From contig JXTC01000081.1 of NCBI GenBank assembly GCA_002914845.1, forward strand, positions 644,352 through 708,351: a stretch of 64,000 nt of DNA, given 5' to 3'. The notes under the pieces were generated by a model. It searched no databases. It saw nothing but the letters and a program-made list of their open reading frames with translations, and was not told where the DNA came from. Each line of letters starts with the position of its first letter. Positions within the stretch are counted from its first letter, which is position 1. This DNA comes from Trema orientale. Its lineage: Eukaryota; Streptophyta; Magnoliopsida; Rosales; Cannabaceae. The translations under genes were made by a program, and so were the position numbers. This document shows, piece after piece, positions 35,750 through 47,178 of this stretch.

Positions 35750-36283
35750 ATAGTATAGAGTTAGTAATATTATTATTATAATAGCCTCTATTTTGGTAGG
35801 GTGGGGCCCTCTCCATCCTTACAGCTAGGATCGCATGTGTCCATGTTAATTTGTATTATTGACAATAACTTATATGCAGCTTAGCACGACGTTTGTCGCA
35901 TGAGTGTGCTCAATATATATATAATCCATTATTTCGTGTTATATTATATAATACTAATCTGTTTCTAAGCTGTTTGATGGGGCCGGGACAGAGTAATGGA
36001 GAAAAAGGATGAGAATGAGAAGGGAGGGCTTTGAACTTTGACTACTAAGTTAATTGTGATCGGAAATTTACCGTAATTATCATAATTTGGTTTTCCGTGA
36101 TCTCTTTACATGAATAATTATTGAAGGTTTTTAGCAACATATATACAATCATTAATAAACATCATGATTAGAACATGTGCATATACATTGTCATTGACCC
36201 TTCTCATTTTTTTATCCCAATGGCTTATTATTATTATTAATCTCGTACCTTGCATGATGCAGCATGGCCATCTACCGAGAGCA
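35750..36283. other. Upstream region of the BSP gene
   Basis: AT-rich, no coding frame. It should hold the promoter of the minus-strand BSP gene, but no clear core element was singled out. Confidence 0.4.
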
Positions 36284-36717
36284 GGGACAGAGCCAAAATC
36301 AAAATCTAGTGGGGGCACTTAATTAAGAACAAAAAAATTTTGAAACAAGATAATATATAGCATAAAAATATATAAAATATTATAATTTATTCTACTACAT
36401 TATAGTTGTTTTCAATAGATTTTCATACTTTAAAAATGTTGCATGACGACCTTATTATCAATATTAGCAAATATATATTTCTTTTTATATGCAATCAAAT
36501 CTTCACAATATTGAAGAAAGTATTCAAATAAGGACTTGAAAAAATATTAAATAAGTAACTTAGATATAATTTATAGAAATTAAAAAAACAAAAATAAATA
36601 TAAACCAAGTGATATAATCTATTTATCTTATGCAACAAAAGTTATTTTTTTTAAAAGAAATTTACGTATCTAACAATTTACAAAAAGTTAAAAATAGGGT
36701 TTTAATTTTCTTGTTCA
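36284..36717. mobile_element. Repeat with GGGACAGAGCCA end, cut by an assembly gap
   Basis: It starts GGGACAGAGCCAAAATC followed by GTGGGGGCAC, resembling the GGACGGAGCCA end of the MITE in the LINE (17546-17907). The other end is lost in the N run, so neither borders nor duplication can be tested. Confidence 0.4.
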
Positions 36718-36803
36718 NNNNNNNNNNNNNNNNNNNNNNNNNNNNNNNNNNNNNNNNNNNNNNNNNNNNNNNNNNNNNNNNNNNNNNNNNNNNNNNNNNN
36801 NNN
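36718..36803. other. Assembly gap (86 N)
   Basis: A run of N inside repeat-like AT-rich sequence. Confidence 0.99.
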
Positions 36804-37129
36804 GTAAATAATTATATTTCATGTAGTACTAGTACCATAACATTTGCTCTTTCAGTTTTGACATGTTAACATCTATGCACATAGCATCGCGATAAAGGTC
36901 TTGGTGTTTTATGTATAGCATGGCGGTAGTATTACATTCCAATATGTGATGTTGATGACTCAAAGTCTTTTATATTATTATATATAGGAACTAGTACAAT
37001 AAGAATTTTGTTTTAATTCTTTATAGAGAAAATAATTTTTATATTTAGATTTCATTGCATAATTAGATTCCGTGGATATAGGATTCTTTGGGGTTTTCTA
37101 TGAAATGTTAATTAAGAAATAATAAATGG

Positions 37130-37262
37130 GGAGAGAGAGAGAGAGAGAGAAGGAACATCACATACCAGTAAAGAATTGGTAAAGATATAGAGAGACACAG
37201 AGAGATTGTGAAGGAACATCACCTAGCAGTAAAGAATTGGTATAGATATATACAAGTGAAGG
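37130..37262 (+). repeat. GA run and a 58-bp-spaced direct duplication
   Basis: A GA microsatellite (37133-37150) is followed by two copies of GAAGGAACATCACATACCAG then TAAAGAATTGGTA.AGATATA, at about 37150 and 37209. Confidence 0.75.
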
Positions 37263-37569
37263 AAGCAATAGAAAATTATGCAAAACTGATACTGTAACCT
37301 GCTTCATACTTAAATCTATTTCAAGAGTTGGCTGACAACTTTTAAGATAAGATCTGATCTTAAACCATCTTTTTATAATATCTTTAGGAATAAAAACATC
37401 ATAATTATCCAATAAGACAAAAATATTATTGCATGACCTCTCAAAATAGACAATTGAGTATTGACAGTTTAGAGTTGAATCTCAGCATGAAAAGGGGTGG
37501 GGAAGTTGGTTCAATATGGTGTATATATATATATATCTATATATATATATATGTATATATGTGGTTAGT

Positions 37570-37724
37570 AGGCACGGATGTAGTCTCGTTGGTGGAACCA
37601 GTCCCGTTCATATTTTGACCAACACAAGTTATATTTTGGCCGACACAAATTGATTAAAAAATGATTTGTATTGGCCAAAACATGAACAGGACTGATCCCC
37701 TCGAAAAGACTACATCCGTGACCT
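37570..37724. mobile_element. Palindromic Mutator-like MITE, 155 bp
   Basis: Almost the whole element is inverted repeat: CACGGATGTAGTCTCGTTGG, CAGTCCCGTTCAT, TTGACCAACACAA on the left, mirrored on the right with few changes and a loop near 37650. Flanks are GTGGTTAGT (37561-37569) and GTAGTTAGT (37725-37733), 8 of 9 identical. Too small to code for anything. Confidence 0.65.
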
Positions 37725-37990
37725 GTAGTTAGTCAATCCTATATATACTTGTATGTATATTTTGTCTTACATATATGGAGGCACTTCTGTGTTTGGAAAC
37801 CTCTCAAAACCATATTTAATTATAATGAAGGTACAACTTTACCACTGTCCAACAAATATTTCATTGCAATAAATTTACAACGACTAGTATGGCTTGTTTG
37901 AAGCAAATATTATTGTTCTAATACTACCCCCCAAAAAAAAAGTAGAAAAAAACAGAAGATAAACTATGGTTAAATCTACAAGAACCCAAC

Positions 37991-37992
<2 letters not shown>

Positions 37993-38027
<35 letters not shown>
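37993..38027 (+). repeat. (CT)n microsatellite
   Basis: About 17 CT units, downstream of the X8 gene. A (TA) run lies nearby at about 37520-37556. Confidence 0.95.
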
Positions 38028-38030
<3 letters not shown>

Positions 38031-38201
38031 TATTGAAGAGTGTAATTTAATCTAATTTGAGGAAGCTAAAGCTTCAAACATGTCTTCAACTACTATGCAA
38101 TATCTTCCCATATATATTTTCTCAGCATCCACAAAAATGTCCCACCATTAGATGGGAAAGTTAAATTCTTCAAAGGAGTTCTCATTTACTTCAAGTGACT
38201 T

Positions 38202-40805
38202 TTATTTGGGTAGAAACAGCATAAGACATGTCATGATGAACAAATGTGGGAGACTGCTACTCAATTCAGGAGCTGCAGATGTGGTTGGTGGGGGACCAGA
38301 TGGCACTGCACCAAAAACTGTTGCACCACTTGAATTTGTTGTGTTTAAGACTGATGAACTTGTGCTGCAAATCCAATATTTCAAATTCACATTAGCACAT
38401 TTTATTTTTTTTTAAGGTTTTCATGGCTTATATCCCCACAAGTAGGTAAATGGAAATTGTAAAGCAGGGGTGAATGGCTAAGTTACCTAGTGGAGGGGTA
38501 TTGACATGTCCCTGTACCTGGAGAAGAAAAATAAGGTGAAATAAGAAAATAGAGTTAAAAAAAAAAAAAAAAAGAACGCTGAACATTGTAGCCTTAGGTG
38601 TGTCTCTACTAGAAACGACTAGGAACTTTGACTTTTTATGCCACTCAAGTGGAGAATTTCTGGCATCACGGTTCAATTTTTCAAATGTCACTTTTTGTTC
38701 TTTTTCACACTAAGTAGAATAAGTATTCATCCTTTAATTCCGGAAACAAACTGACAGGCAGATAAAGAGAACTAGACATCAACTCAGAAAATTTCATAAA
38801 AGGTCCAAGAGAAAGACAGAACAGAAATAATCAGAAGTCATTGCACCATTAGTCCCTAACAAATTTAAAACCAACACAAAATACTAAAATAAGAAGAGCA
38901 TAGCAGAAAAACGTTGTCTTACTTGGGTTAGTGCTAGTAATAACAGCAGTGCCACCAAAATTGCAGCTATTTGGAACTGGGTTCTTCTGGTAATAGCTGT
39001 TAAATGCATAAGAAGCATGATCTCGGATATTATTCGGATTGTAACAGCTTCCACTAGGCTGAATTGCTGAACAATCAGCACCACCATAGCCACAAGCATA
39101 GTCCAAAGCAACTTGTAATGCAGTTTGTGATGCACTTTGGCTAGAAACACACCAACTCGCACCTGAAGAAGCAGGGGATGTGGTAGTAGTTGTAGTAGAG
39201 CTAGGAGTTAGAGTAGGTGTCATGGTGACCGGAGAGGTCGAATCCGGGCTCGAATTCGGGTTCACAATTGGTATGGATGAAGTGGGATTGGTGGGAGTTA
39301 TAGTTGGAACGGTTGTGATTGGTGTTGTGATGTCCCTTTGAGTGGTGGACATTTGAGAAGTGAAGTTTGGTTTTTCCTCTTCGTGATCTACATATTTAGT
39401 GTGTCCAATAGCTTCCTTGACTGTCACTCTTAAAGCTGTACTTCAAATCAAATTAAAGTAAGGTTTACTTTTTCCATGCTAGTTGCTTTTTGAACATTTA
39501 AAGGATGTAATGGTGCTAAATCTGAATAGGGATCATGAAAACAGATTATTAGAAAAATCTCTTCTTTTTGAAAAAGTGGTTCCTTGTTTAAACTTGTCTT
39601 CACGCAATACATAACTTGGCATAAAACAAAACCAAATAGTATTTTGTTTCTATACTGGAGACTATGAATGTCATATATCTATAATTATATTCACATATTT
39701 TAGAAATTGACATCAGAAACAAATGGTTCTTTCGAAAAAGAAGTCACCACTCTCCAACAGGTCATTTTGGATAGTTAGGTGGCCTAAAGTGTAATCCAAA
39801 TTCTCCAATGAAGTGTGCAAATACCATAAATTTGGAACTAATTGGAGAACTGACTTCTTACCAGTAGTAGGTGGAAAGGTTTCTTTTTGGAATTTGAAAG
39901 AAAAGAAAAAAAGAAGTAAAAGTTCATTGGAGAGTGCTCAATTTGGGTGTCTCCAGGGTGAGAAAAAGAGTGCTAATTTCAAGTTGTCCTCATTTATCTG
40001 CATGAACAAACTGGTTCAATAAAAAGGCTTTTAACAAAAGAAGTTGGAAAATAGTATTTACTGTCTCTGACTTTTCCATACATGTCATGAAAAGAGCAAA
40101 AAGTTTGAAACTGAACATCCCATCAGTTATTGCAAGTTTGAAAAACAGGCAGTTCCTTTAAAGAAGATAGCTATTCTAGACTGAATAGTTATTTTGAAGA
40201 GAATTATGCTAACAAGGAGTTAGTGGTGGATCTTGATTCCCTTAAAACAAAGGAAGACAGCACTCACAAGGCATGGAAAGGAAATTCATTTGAAGCACTA
40301 AATTTTTGAATAGACATAAATGATGGAACATAAAATTAGAAGAAAAAATGAAAAACTTTAGGATGAAAACATTACAGTCATCCCTCATTGGAGATTCTGA
40401 TAGAAATAATAAAGAGGAAAAAAAGAAAAAGAAAAGAAAAGCTCTTGGCAGATTCTTTGGAAGCTAGCCACAAGTTAAATAATAAAGGATTGGAGAATAA
40501 ATTCACCAGTCAAAAGAGAGAAAGATGCAAAGGAAAAAAAAAAAAGAAAAAGAAGATGATGGAATATTATTATCTCTTAACTGAAGAAAACTGGATAAAA
40601 AATCCGAAATTGTATTAGAATAGATTATAGAGGGGGGAAAAAATAACAAACACAATATTAAATTTTTAAAAGAAGCAAAACATAAATTAAAAAATTAAAA
40701 ACCAAAGTACTGAACAAGACAAAGCAAGTCACCTGAACAGAGGAAAGGGCCCAATAGGAAGATCACTATATGACAATAATTTAGTCTTCTTCCACTCATG
40801 CCCAT
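38202..40805 (-). CDS. X8-domain GPI-anchored protein (callose-binding/PDCB-like), four exons
   Basis: My exon model, all borders GT-AG: 40733-40805, 38923-39435, 38487-38517, 38202-38364. It sums to 780 nt, 259 codons plus stop. Exon 1 encodes a signal peptide ([20 protein letters not shown] then FLCS). Exon 2 encodes a Ser/Thr/Pro-rich stretch and most of the X8 domain, starting [20 protein letters not shown]. The 31-nt exon 3 supplies [10 protein letters not shown] with the last of six X8 cysteines (WC, YAC, ADC, GSC, NSC, GTC). Exon 4 ends in a hydrophobic tail ([16 protein letters not shown]), as for GPI attachment. X8 domains bind beta-1,3-glucan. Family members sit at the cell surface, some at plasmodesmata. 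The target here is inferred only. Reading straight through the exon 2 donor gives a frame with a different hydrophobic end, which I take for retained intron. Intron 1 is 1297 bp. Confidence 0.82.
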
Positions 40806-43800
40806 TGTTTAGCTCTTTTCTTCTCCCTGCCTCCTCTTACTTCTTCTTCTTCTTAAATTAAATCAAGCACTGTTCTTCTTCTTCTTCTTCTTTCTTTGGC
40901 TTAGAAATAGGACAGAGTAGAAAAGATATAGGAAGAGAAGAAGCTTATCAATGAACTTGTAGAAAAGAAGAGGAAGTTGTTGCCCTTCTTATGTACTTAA
41001 ATATATATATCTTATTGAGTAAGAACACCCTTTTGAGACAGAGAGAGAAAGTAGACATGGATGGGGTGTATGAAGGTGCAAGCAAGAGAGGGTGCAAAAA
41101 GGAGGGAAAAGGTGGGGAAGAAGGTTGAAATAAAAGTTAGAGAGAGAGAGAGAGAGAGTTGTTTGGAATTTAGGTTTGGCATATGGGCTGGTAAGTGATG
41201 ATTGTAATGATGGTGATGATGTGTGCATTTTGCCTTTCTCTTTTTTGGGCCTCTCTTCTTTTTCTGTTTGATGATACTGACTCATTCTAGTAACTAAACC
41301 ATAAGGTTTTCATACAGTTATATATTTTGAGAAAAATGTTAAAAAATTTAAGCCTTTCTATCTCACAAACATGACTAACAAAATCATGACCGTCCATTGA
41401 AATGAGCCCTACGTTAAAAACCCATGTGAGTCTTACTCCGATAAATAATTAAAGAGTTCTTTTTATAGTTTTCCTCTCAAGTATAACTTGTTTGCGGTAG
41501 GTATGTTGTGATTCTTTCCTCATAAGAAATATGGGATTCCCTTCATGTTATCTTTGTGAATTCAATTCAATTAATTAAACAGTTTGAATATATCTAAGCA
41601 CAACTATATAATAAAATAAGTTATCAAGTGAACCGACTTACTGGTTTAGGGGGAACAATGACAAAGAATTCTAAGAATATTGGACCCCCCCCAACTCATG
41701 CCCAAGATTACTAAAAAGTGAGAATCTAGGTCTCAGTTCTCTGACACTTCTCCCCTCTCCTTTTTTCTTCTTTTCTTCCTTTGATAAAGCTCTCTCTCTC
41801 TCTCTCTCTCTCTGTTAATTGATCTTTGTTATAGGGTTGATTGATGTTAATTGATCTTTGTGATAGGGTTGATTGATCTCATGGCATAGGCTTCTTGGTA
41901 AGTTATCATGTTGTTGTCACAACCAAATTGCATGAGCATGATTTCTCCATGTATTGCTGTTCTATTTGGTCAAGCAAATGTGTTTGACTTGACATGGATG
42001 TGGGTATGATTACTTGGGTATGATTACCTTGGCTTAAAAAGGGCGATGACAATAGGAGTTCAAGCTCAACATAGCTATGGTTCTGACAACTTGTCCTCAA
42101 TCAAATTCTCAACATTCCTTTAGCACCATTTTTGGTAACCACTATCAGTGACACCATAATTGAGGCCATCCATTGTGCTTGGAGCCAGTTCTGTTTACAA
42201 TCAGCCAGCTTGGTTTTGTACAAAGACAAAAGGTATGAAAAATTGGGTAAGCTAGCTTAGGAGTACAATAATTTTGTAGAAGAGTCTAATGGAGAGGGAG
42301 CCAAATATTAGACCAATTAGATTAAGAAAAATAAAAGGTGTATTGGATTTTTGAAAATTTTGGTCCTTAAAGTGGATCTTCCAAGACTATTAATCCTATG
42401 CCTGCACTTGACCAATTGGATTCCATATATACCTATGTGAATTTTATACTGCTAGTAGCTAGACCCTTCTTAATTCTTTTGGCTGCAATTAAAGGGCTGC
42501 TCTTGATTGTTGCTTCCATTAGCACTAAGTGGGAATATTTTGATTAAGACTAGCTAGTATTTAGAGTATAATATTATTCAGTGCCAAGCTTAAGCTACCA
42601 TGGTAATTTCTTGATTTTTTTTTTTCTTAATAGCTATCATAAACAACCTTTTTCATATTGACAAATCTTGCTTTTGTATACCCCTATCTTTGAAAGTTGC
42701 ATACTTTTCCTCGCAAACGCTCTAGACTTTAATATTTTATATTCAGATTTTCTTGTAGCTTTTGTTAGAGAGAGTGAGCACCATGTGGAAGAAAAAGAAC
42801 TGGCATGGTTTTAATTTCCACTTGGCTCGGTAAAAATTTTCATTAAATTAGCAAAGTTTGCTTTAACCTTTTAAAATTAGTAGTGGATAATTTTCCAATT
42901 AGGAAAAGAAAAAAAAAAGAAAGAAAAGAAGCCTTGTTCGATATTAAGTCGAAATCACAATTACTAATAAATAATTTAAGGTAGGTCCCATAATAGAGTT
43001 CTTGGAAATTAAATCGGAGTGGGAAATTGGGGTGTCACCTGTAGTATGGCACCCCTTGCTTTGTGCACTAATTTACTCTTTATTATCATTTGAATTAAAG
43101 AAAAAGAAAACCCCTTTATTTATCTATATATATACACTGTACCTTATACCCTTTAGAAAATACAATGAAATATGATGTGATAACCCTTAAAAATTTTCTT
43201 ATGTGACAAGTCAAATTCCCTAGTGAGAATCCCTACTCTCTCACTCTGTTCTTTTTCTGTCTCTTTCAATTTAAACCCCTTCAAAACTCTGTTTTAACTC
43301 TTCTGTTTTTCTCCCAAAAAATAAATAAATAAATAAAAACATGAGAAAGAAGAAAGGTGGACTTCTACTATATACCCCAAGTTGGAGTCACTATATTCGT
43401 CTGATTGAAATCAAAAGGCCCATTTTATGCATGTCCATCTAAGCTACCAAGCACCCTAGCACACAAAAACTCTTATAACGTTATCTTCAACGTATCAAAC
43501 TCCTGCTCAATCAATCGTCATTAATGGCTCCTCCCTCCCTCTTTCTCCTCTCTTTTACACTCACCATTAGTAGCCATAAAATCTATTTCGTCTAGTTAAT
43601 ACTGATTATAGTAGCTATAAAATCTATTTCACCATTAGTAGCCAAGCCTTGGAAGACCGTCGGTTAAGAGATGAGCTTGATTAGCTCGTCATTGACCGAT
43701 CGGAGCTCGGCGTTCTCACGACAGAGATAGTCGATATCCTTACTGAGATTTTGATATGCGCAATGGAGATTTTATCTTCATCGTCATGGATCAATAAATA

Positions 43801-44338
43801 TTACATATCTTTTTAATTTTAGAAGTAAATTGAGACTAAATAAGCCATTTCGTTTATTAAGTTTTTATGGTTTTGGTTTTGGGATTTTCTAATGATTTAG
43901 ATCAATATTATGATAGCATTAAATTGCAGAACTCAAATTGTTCCAAAACACCGCACCAGAGAGAGATGAAGCTGATATTTAATAAATCCAAATTGGGGTT
44001 TGGAAATCCCTTAGAAGCAAAATCCAATATGGATTTGTTCAATTATTTTCATGGATTCATTCAAAAATGAGTTATTTTTTATTTTTTATTTTTTCCCCCC
44101 AGAAAAGCTCATTTGAAAATTTTTCCTTAGGTATTTTTTCTGATGTGTGATGTTCCACATTTATAACATAGCTTGCATTAAATTCTGTCCATCCAATCAA
44201 CTATCCAACGGTTCGCATTAAGGGGAGTATCGATACTCCAAAAAACAAGGGGTGTATTGTAGAATCACCCGCAGAAGAAAGAATAAAACTTCTTTGCTAA
44301 ATGGTTTATCAACAGAGAAAACAAGAGCCACAACAAAA
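40806..44338. other. Intergenic between X8 and PPR genes
   Basis: The left part (40806-41290) is the likely 5' UTR and promoter of the X8 gene, with CTT-rich and GA-rich runs (41139-41158). (CT)n lies at about 41790-41813. A 33-bp direct duplication (TTAATTGATCTTTGTTATAG) is at 41816-41880, and a duplicated 'ATAAAATCTATTTC' at about 43577 and 43617. No further gene recognised; the short frames here have no domain. Confidence 0.45.
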
Positions 44339-45952
44339 ATGACTTCATCATCATGTTGCTCACTTACTACAACTCCACCATCACCATCAACATCACCATC
44401 ATCATCATCAACTTCCATAGCCAAATTCATCTCGGACCAACCTTACCTTTCCATGCTAGAAAATCGGTGCTCCACCATGTCAGACCTCCAAAAGATTCAT
44501 GCCCAAATCATCAAAACCGGCCTAGTCAATGACAAAGTGGCTGCCAGCCGCGTCTTGGCCTTCTGCGCCTCCCCACCTGGAAACATGAGCTACGCTCTCA
44601 TGGTTTTCAGGCAAATCCAAGACCCAAATCTCTTCATTTGGAACACAATCATCAGAGGCTTTTCTCAAAGCTCAACCCCTCAAACTGCAATCTCTCTCTT
44701 CAATGAAATGTTGGTTAGTTCACCAATTGAGCCTCAAAGACTGACTTACCCTTCAGTTTTTAAGGCCTATACTCGACTTGGGCAAGCTTATTATGGAGCC
44801 CAGCTTCATGGGAGAGTAGCAAAACTGGGTCTTGAAACTGATCCTTTTGTACGGAACACCATCATTCATATGTATGCCAATTGTGGGTTTTTGAGTGAAG
44901 CGGGACAACTGTTCGATGAAAGTACTGAGTTAGATGTTGTTTCTTGGAATTCTATGATTATGGGTCTTTCTAAATGTGGAGAAGTTGGTGAGGCTATTAG
45001 GTTGTTTGATAAGATGCCATCGAGGAATTCAGTTTCTTGGAATACTATGATTGGTGGGTATGTTAGGAATGGAAGGTTCTTGGAGGCTTTGGAGCTTTTT
45101 GGCAAAATGCAGGAGGAAGGGGTTAAGCCTAGTGAGTTTACTATGGTAAGCTTGTTAAATGCTTCGGGTCGCTTAGGAGCAATTAGGCAAGGGGAGTGGA
45201 TTCATGAATACATTAGTAAAAATGATATTGAATTGAATGTCATAGTTGTCACAGCAGTTATAGACATGTATTGTAAATGTGGAAGTATTAGTAAAGCTCT
45301 TCGTGTGTTTGAGACAGCTCCGAAACTGGGGTTATCTTGTTGGAACTCCATGATTATGGGTCTAGCGTTGAATGGTTGCGAGGAAGAAGCAACTGAGCTG
45401 TTCTCAAAATTTGATTCCTCAAGTCTTGAACCAGATGGTGTGAGTTTTCTTGCTGTACTCGTGGCTTGTAATCATTCTGGCATGGTTGATAAAGCTAAGG
45501 ATTATTTCTCATTAATGACAAAGAAATATAAAATTGAACCAACGATAATGCACTATAGTTGCATGGTTGATGTGTTAGGCCAAGCTGGACATCTTGAAGA
45601 AGCAGAGAAAGTAATCTTAAGTATGCCAGTAGAACCAGATGCCATTATCTGGGGGTCATTGCTCTCAGCTTGTAGGAAGCATGGAAACATTGAGATGGCG
45701 CAACGAGCAGCAGAGCAAGTAATTGAATTGAATACCAGTGAGAGCTCTGCTTATGTTCTTATGTCAAATGTTTATGCCAATTCCAGTCGTTTTGAGGAAG
45801 CGATTGAGCAGAGGATTTCCATGAAGGAAAATAGCGTACAAAAAGAACCAGGATGTAGTCTGATTGAGGTGGATGGAGAAGTTCACGAGTTCATAGCTTT
45901 TGGGAAAACACATCCTAGAGCCAAAGAGATCTACTCCCTCTTGAATGAGTAA
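44339..45952 (+). CDS. Pentatricopeptide repeat protein, PLS class with E domains (At2g42920-like)
   Basis: Intronless, 537 aa from the ATG at 44339 (MTSSSCCSLTTTPPSPSTSP). Upstream in-frame ATGs exist, but the Ser/Thr-rich, acid-poor start at 44339 looks like an organelle transit peptide. After LQKIHAQIIKTGL come successive P, L and S repeats: NLFIWNTIIRGFSQ, DVVSWNSMIMGLSKCG, NSVSWNTMIGGYVRNG, NVIVVTAVIDMYCKCG, GLSCWNSMIMGLALNG, DGVSFLAVLVACNHSG. The E1/E2 region follows (DAIIWGSLLSACRKHGN to EPGCSLIEVDGEVHEF) and ends without a DYW domain. PLS-E proteins bind chloroplast or mitochondrial RNA and usually guide C-to-U editing with a DYW partner. The RNA target is not predictable here. It resembles Arabidopsis At2g42920 (from memory). 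It looks intact. Confidence 0.92.
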   Translation: MTSSSCCSLTTTPPSPSTSPSSSSTSIAKFISDQPYLSMLENRCSTMSDLQKIHAQIIKTGLVNDKVAASRVLAFCASPPGNMSYALMVFRQIQDPNLFIWNTIIRGFSQSSTPQTAISLFNEMLVSSPIEPQRLTYPSVFKAYTRLGQAYYGAQLHGRVAKLGLETDPFVRNTIIHMYANCGFLSEAGQLFDESTELDVVSWNSMIMGLSKCGEVGEAIRLFDKMPSRNSVSWNTMIGGYVRNGRFLEALELFGKMQEEGVKPSEFTMVSLLNASGRLGAIRQGEWIHEYISKNDIELNVIVVTAVIDMYCKCGSISKALRVFETAPKLGLSCWNSMIMGLALNGCEEEATELFSKFDSSSLEPDGVSFLAVLVACNHSGMVDKAKDYFSLMTKKYKIEPTIMHYSCMVDVLGQAGHLEEAEKVILSMPVEPDAIIWGSLLSACRKHGNIEMAQRAAEQVIELNTSESSAYVLMSNVYANSSRFEEAIEQRISMKENSVQKEPGCSLIEVDGEVHEFIAFGKTHPRAKEIYSLLNE

Positions 45953-46374
45953 GGATTAATATTTCAAGAGAGAAAAAATTATCATAAATTAATCGTTTTA
46001 ATTCAGATTCTAGAGCAGCTTCATGTTATGACAGACAAACGAAACTCCAAGCAAACAACCAAATTGTTGTTGATAAAAAGGACCTGTATAGTTTCGTACT
46101 AAATTTTAGTCTATTAGCATCTAATTCATCAGTGGACTTCACTTCAGGTATCCACGGTATTACTCGTTACATGGCTTGGTTAATAGAAAGATACATCATA
46201 TGACATAGCCAAAAAAGAGGATACATTGATGACAAAAGCAAGTAGTATTAGAGTAGGTATTATCTAAGTTAAGCCAACTTGGTCTGCTCAGAAGGCTTTA
46301 TATCTTGCTGGACAGATAACAGAACGCCGCAGAATAATATACCACCAGTGATGAGACATGGGAAATTCTCCAAA
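45953..46374. other. Shared 3' intergenic region between convergent PPR and AHL genes
   Basis: 422 bp between two stop codons on opposite strands. It must hold both 3' UTRs, so the transcripts may overlap. No other feature seen. Confidence 0.6.
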
Positions 46375-47178
46375 TCAGACTTGAGTCTTTGACATGGTTC
46401 GGCATGGAGCCCAGGAGTAGACCTCAGGAGGCATGTTACCGTTTGTGAGCAAGTTCTGAGGCATCCCATATAAATCCGAGACATCCAAGGGATGGTGACG
46501 ACCATTTTGATAGTGCTGATTCTGCAGAGCTGCAGCTACTTCATCCTCATCCAGCGGTAACCGATCAAAAGTGGCATTCATGAAGGACGCAGCCATGATC
46601 ACAACAGGGCCTGAGGCAATGAGCGAGCCAACGACACCCCCACCTACAACCTGGCCCTGAGCCCCGGCTAAGTAGATGGTCAGGCCTGTGATACCAGGTG
46701 GGGCGGGAGGGGGCAAGATTGAACCGAGCAGTGAGAGAATCTCAAACCGGCCATGGAGGGTCACAATTGCACCGGATGAGGCCGGCTGCCGGAGAGTGAC
46801 ATTGGTCACGCACCCACTTCCGCTGAGTATGCAAATGCCTCGCTGCTTTCTCCTGGCAAAGTTGGCTAAGCTCTCACTCACATCGCAGCCCGAGCTCACT
46901 TCCATGGCATGTGCCCGAAGCGCATTTGCACTGTCCCGGGTGACGATGATGGGCGGTTTGGGCTTGTTTTTGGAGCCAGCAGGCCTACCACGAGGTCGTC
47001 TAATGGCCTCCCTGTCAGCGGCGGAAGAGACTGGCGGGACTGCCTTCGGTATTTTCGGGGCCATCAGCAATGCCTCAATACCAGGCTTGTGGTGATTAGT
47101 TTTGTCCGGTTCTTGGTTCCTATCAATGGCAGTTTTGGACACAATAGAAGGGAGAGCTTGATCTACACCACCTGCCAT
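46375..47178 (-). CDS. AT-hook motif nuclear-localized (AHL) protein, TEK/AHL16-like
   Basis: Single exon, 267 aa. It has one AT-hook at residues 60-70 ([11 protein letters not shown]), which binds the minor groove of AT-rich DNA. A PPC/DUF296 domain (about 79-205) follows, with the conserved core GRFEIL at 143-148 used for AHL trimerisation and partner binding. The layout of one AT-hook plus PPC and no introns is that of clade-A AHLs. The C-terminus ([20 protein letters not shown]) is like that of TEK/AHL16, which in Arabidopsis silences transposons and acts in tapetum and pollen-wall (nexine) formation. Orthology is inferred from sequence and from the neighbouring PPR and X8 genes. Antisense frames at 46676-47184 are shadows. 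Confidence 0.9.
   Translation of the reverse strand: MAGGVDQALPSIVSKTAIDRNQEPDKTNHHKPGIEALLMAPKIPKAVPPVSSAADREAIRRPRGRPAGSKNKPKPPIIVTRDSANALRAHAMEVSSGCDVSESLANFARRKQRGICILSGSGCVTNVTLRQPASSGAIVTLHGRFEILSLLGSILPPPAPPGITGLTIYLAGAQGQVVGGGVVGSLIASGPVVIMAASFMNATFDRLPLDEDEVAAALQNQHYQNGRHHPLDVSDLYGMPQNLLTNGNMPPEVYSWAPCRTMSKTQV

Noticed and set aside
38884-39162. Second frame over the X8 exon
   Set aside because: Shadow of the X8 coding exon in another phase.
40989-41285. 98-aa minus-strand frame upstream of the X8 gene
   Set aside because: Low-complexity Ser/Leu-rich translation of GA and CTT runs; lies in the probable promoter/5' UTR of the X8 gene.
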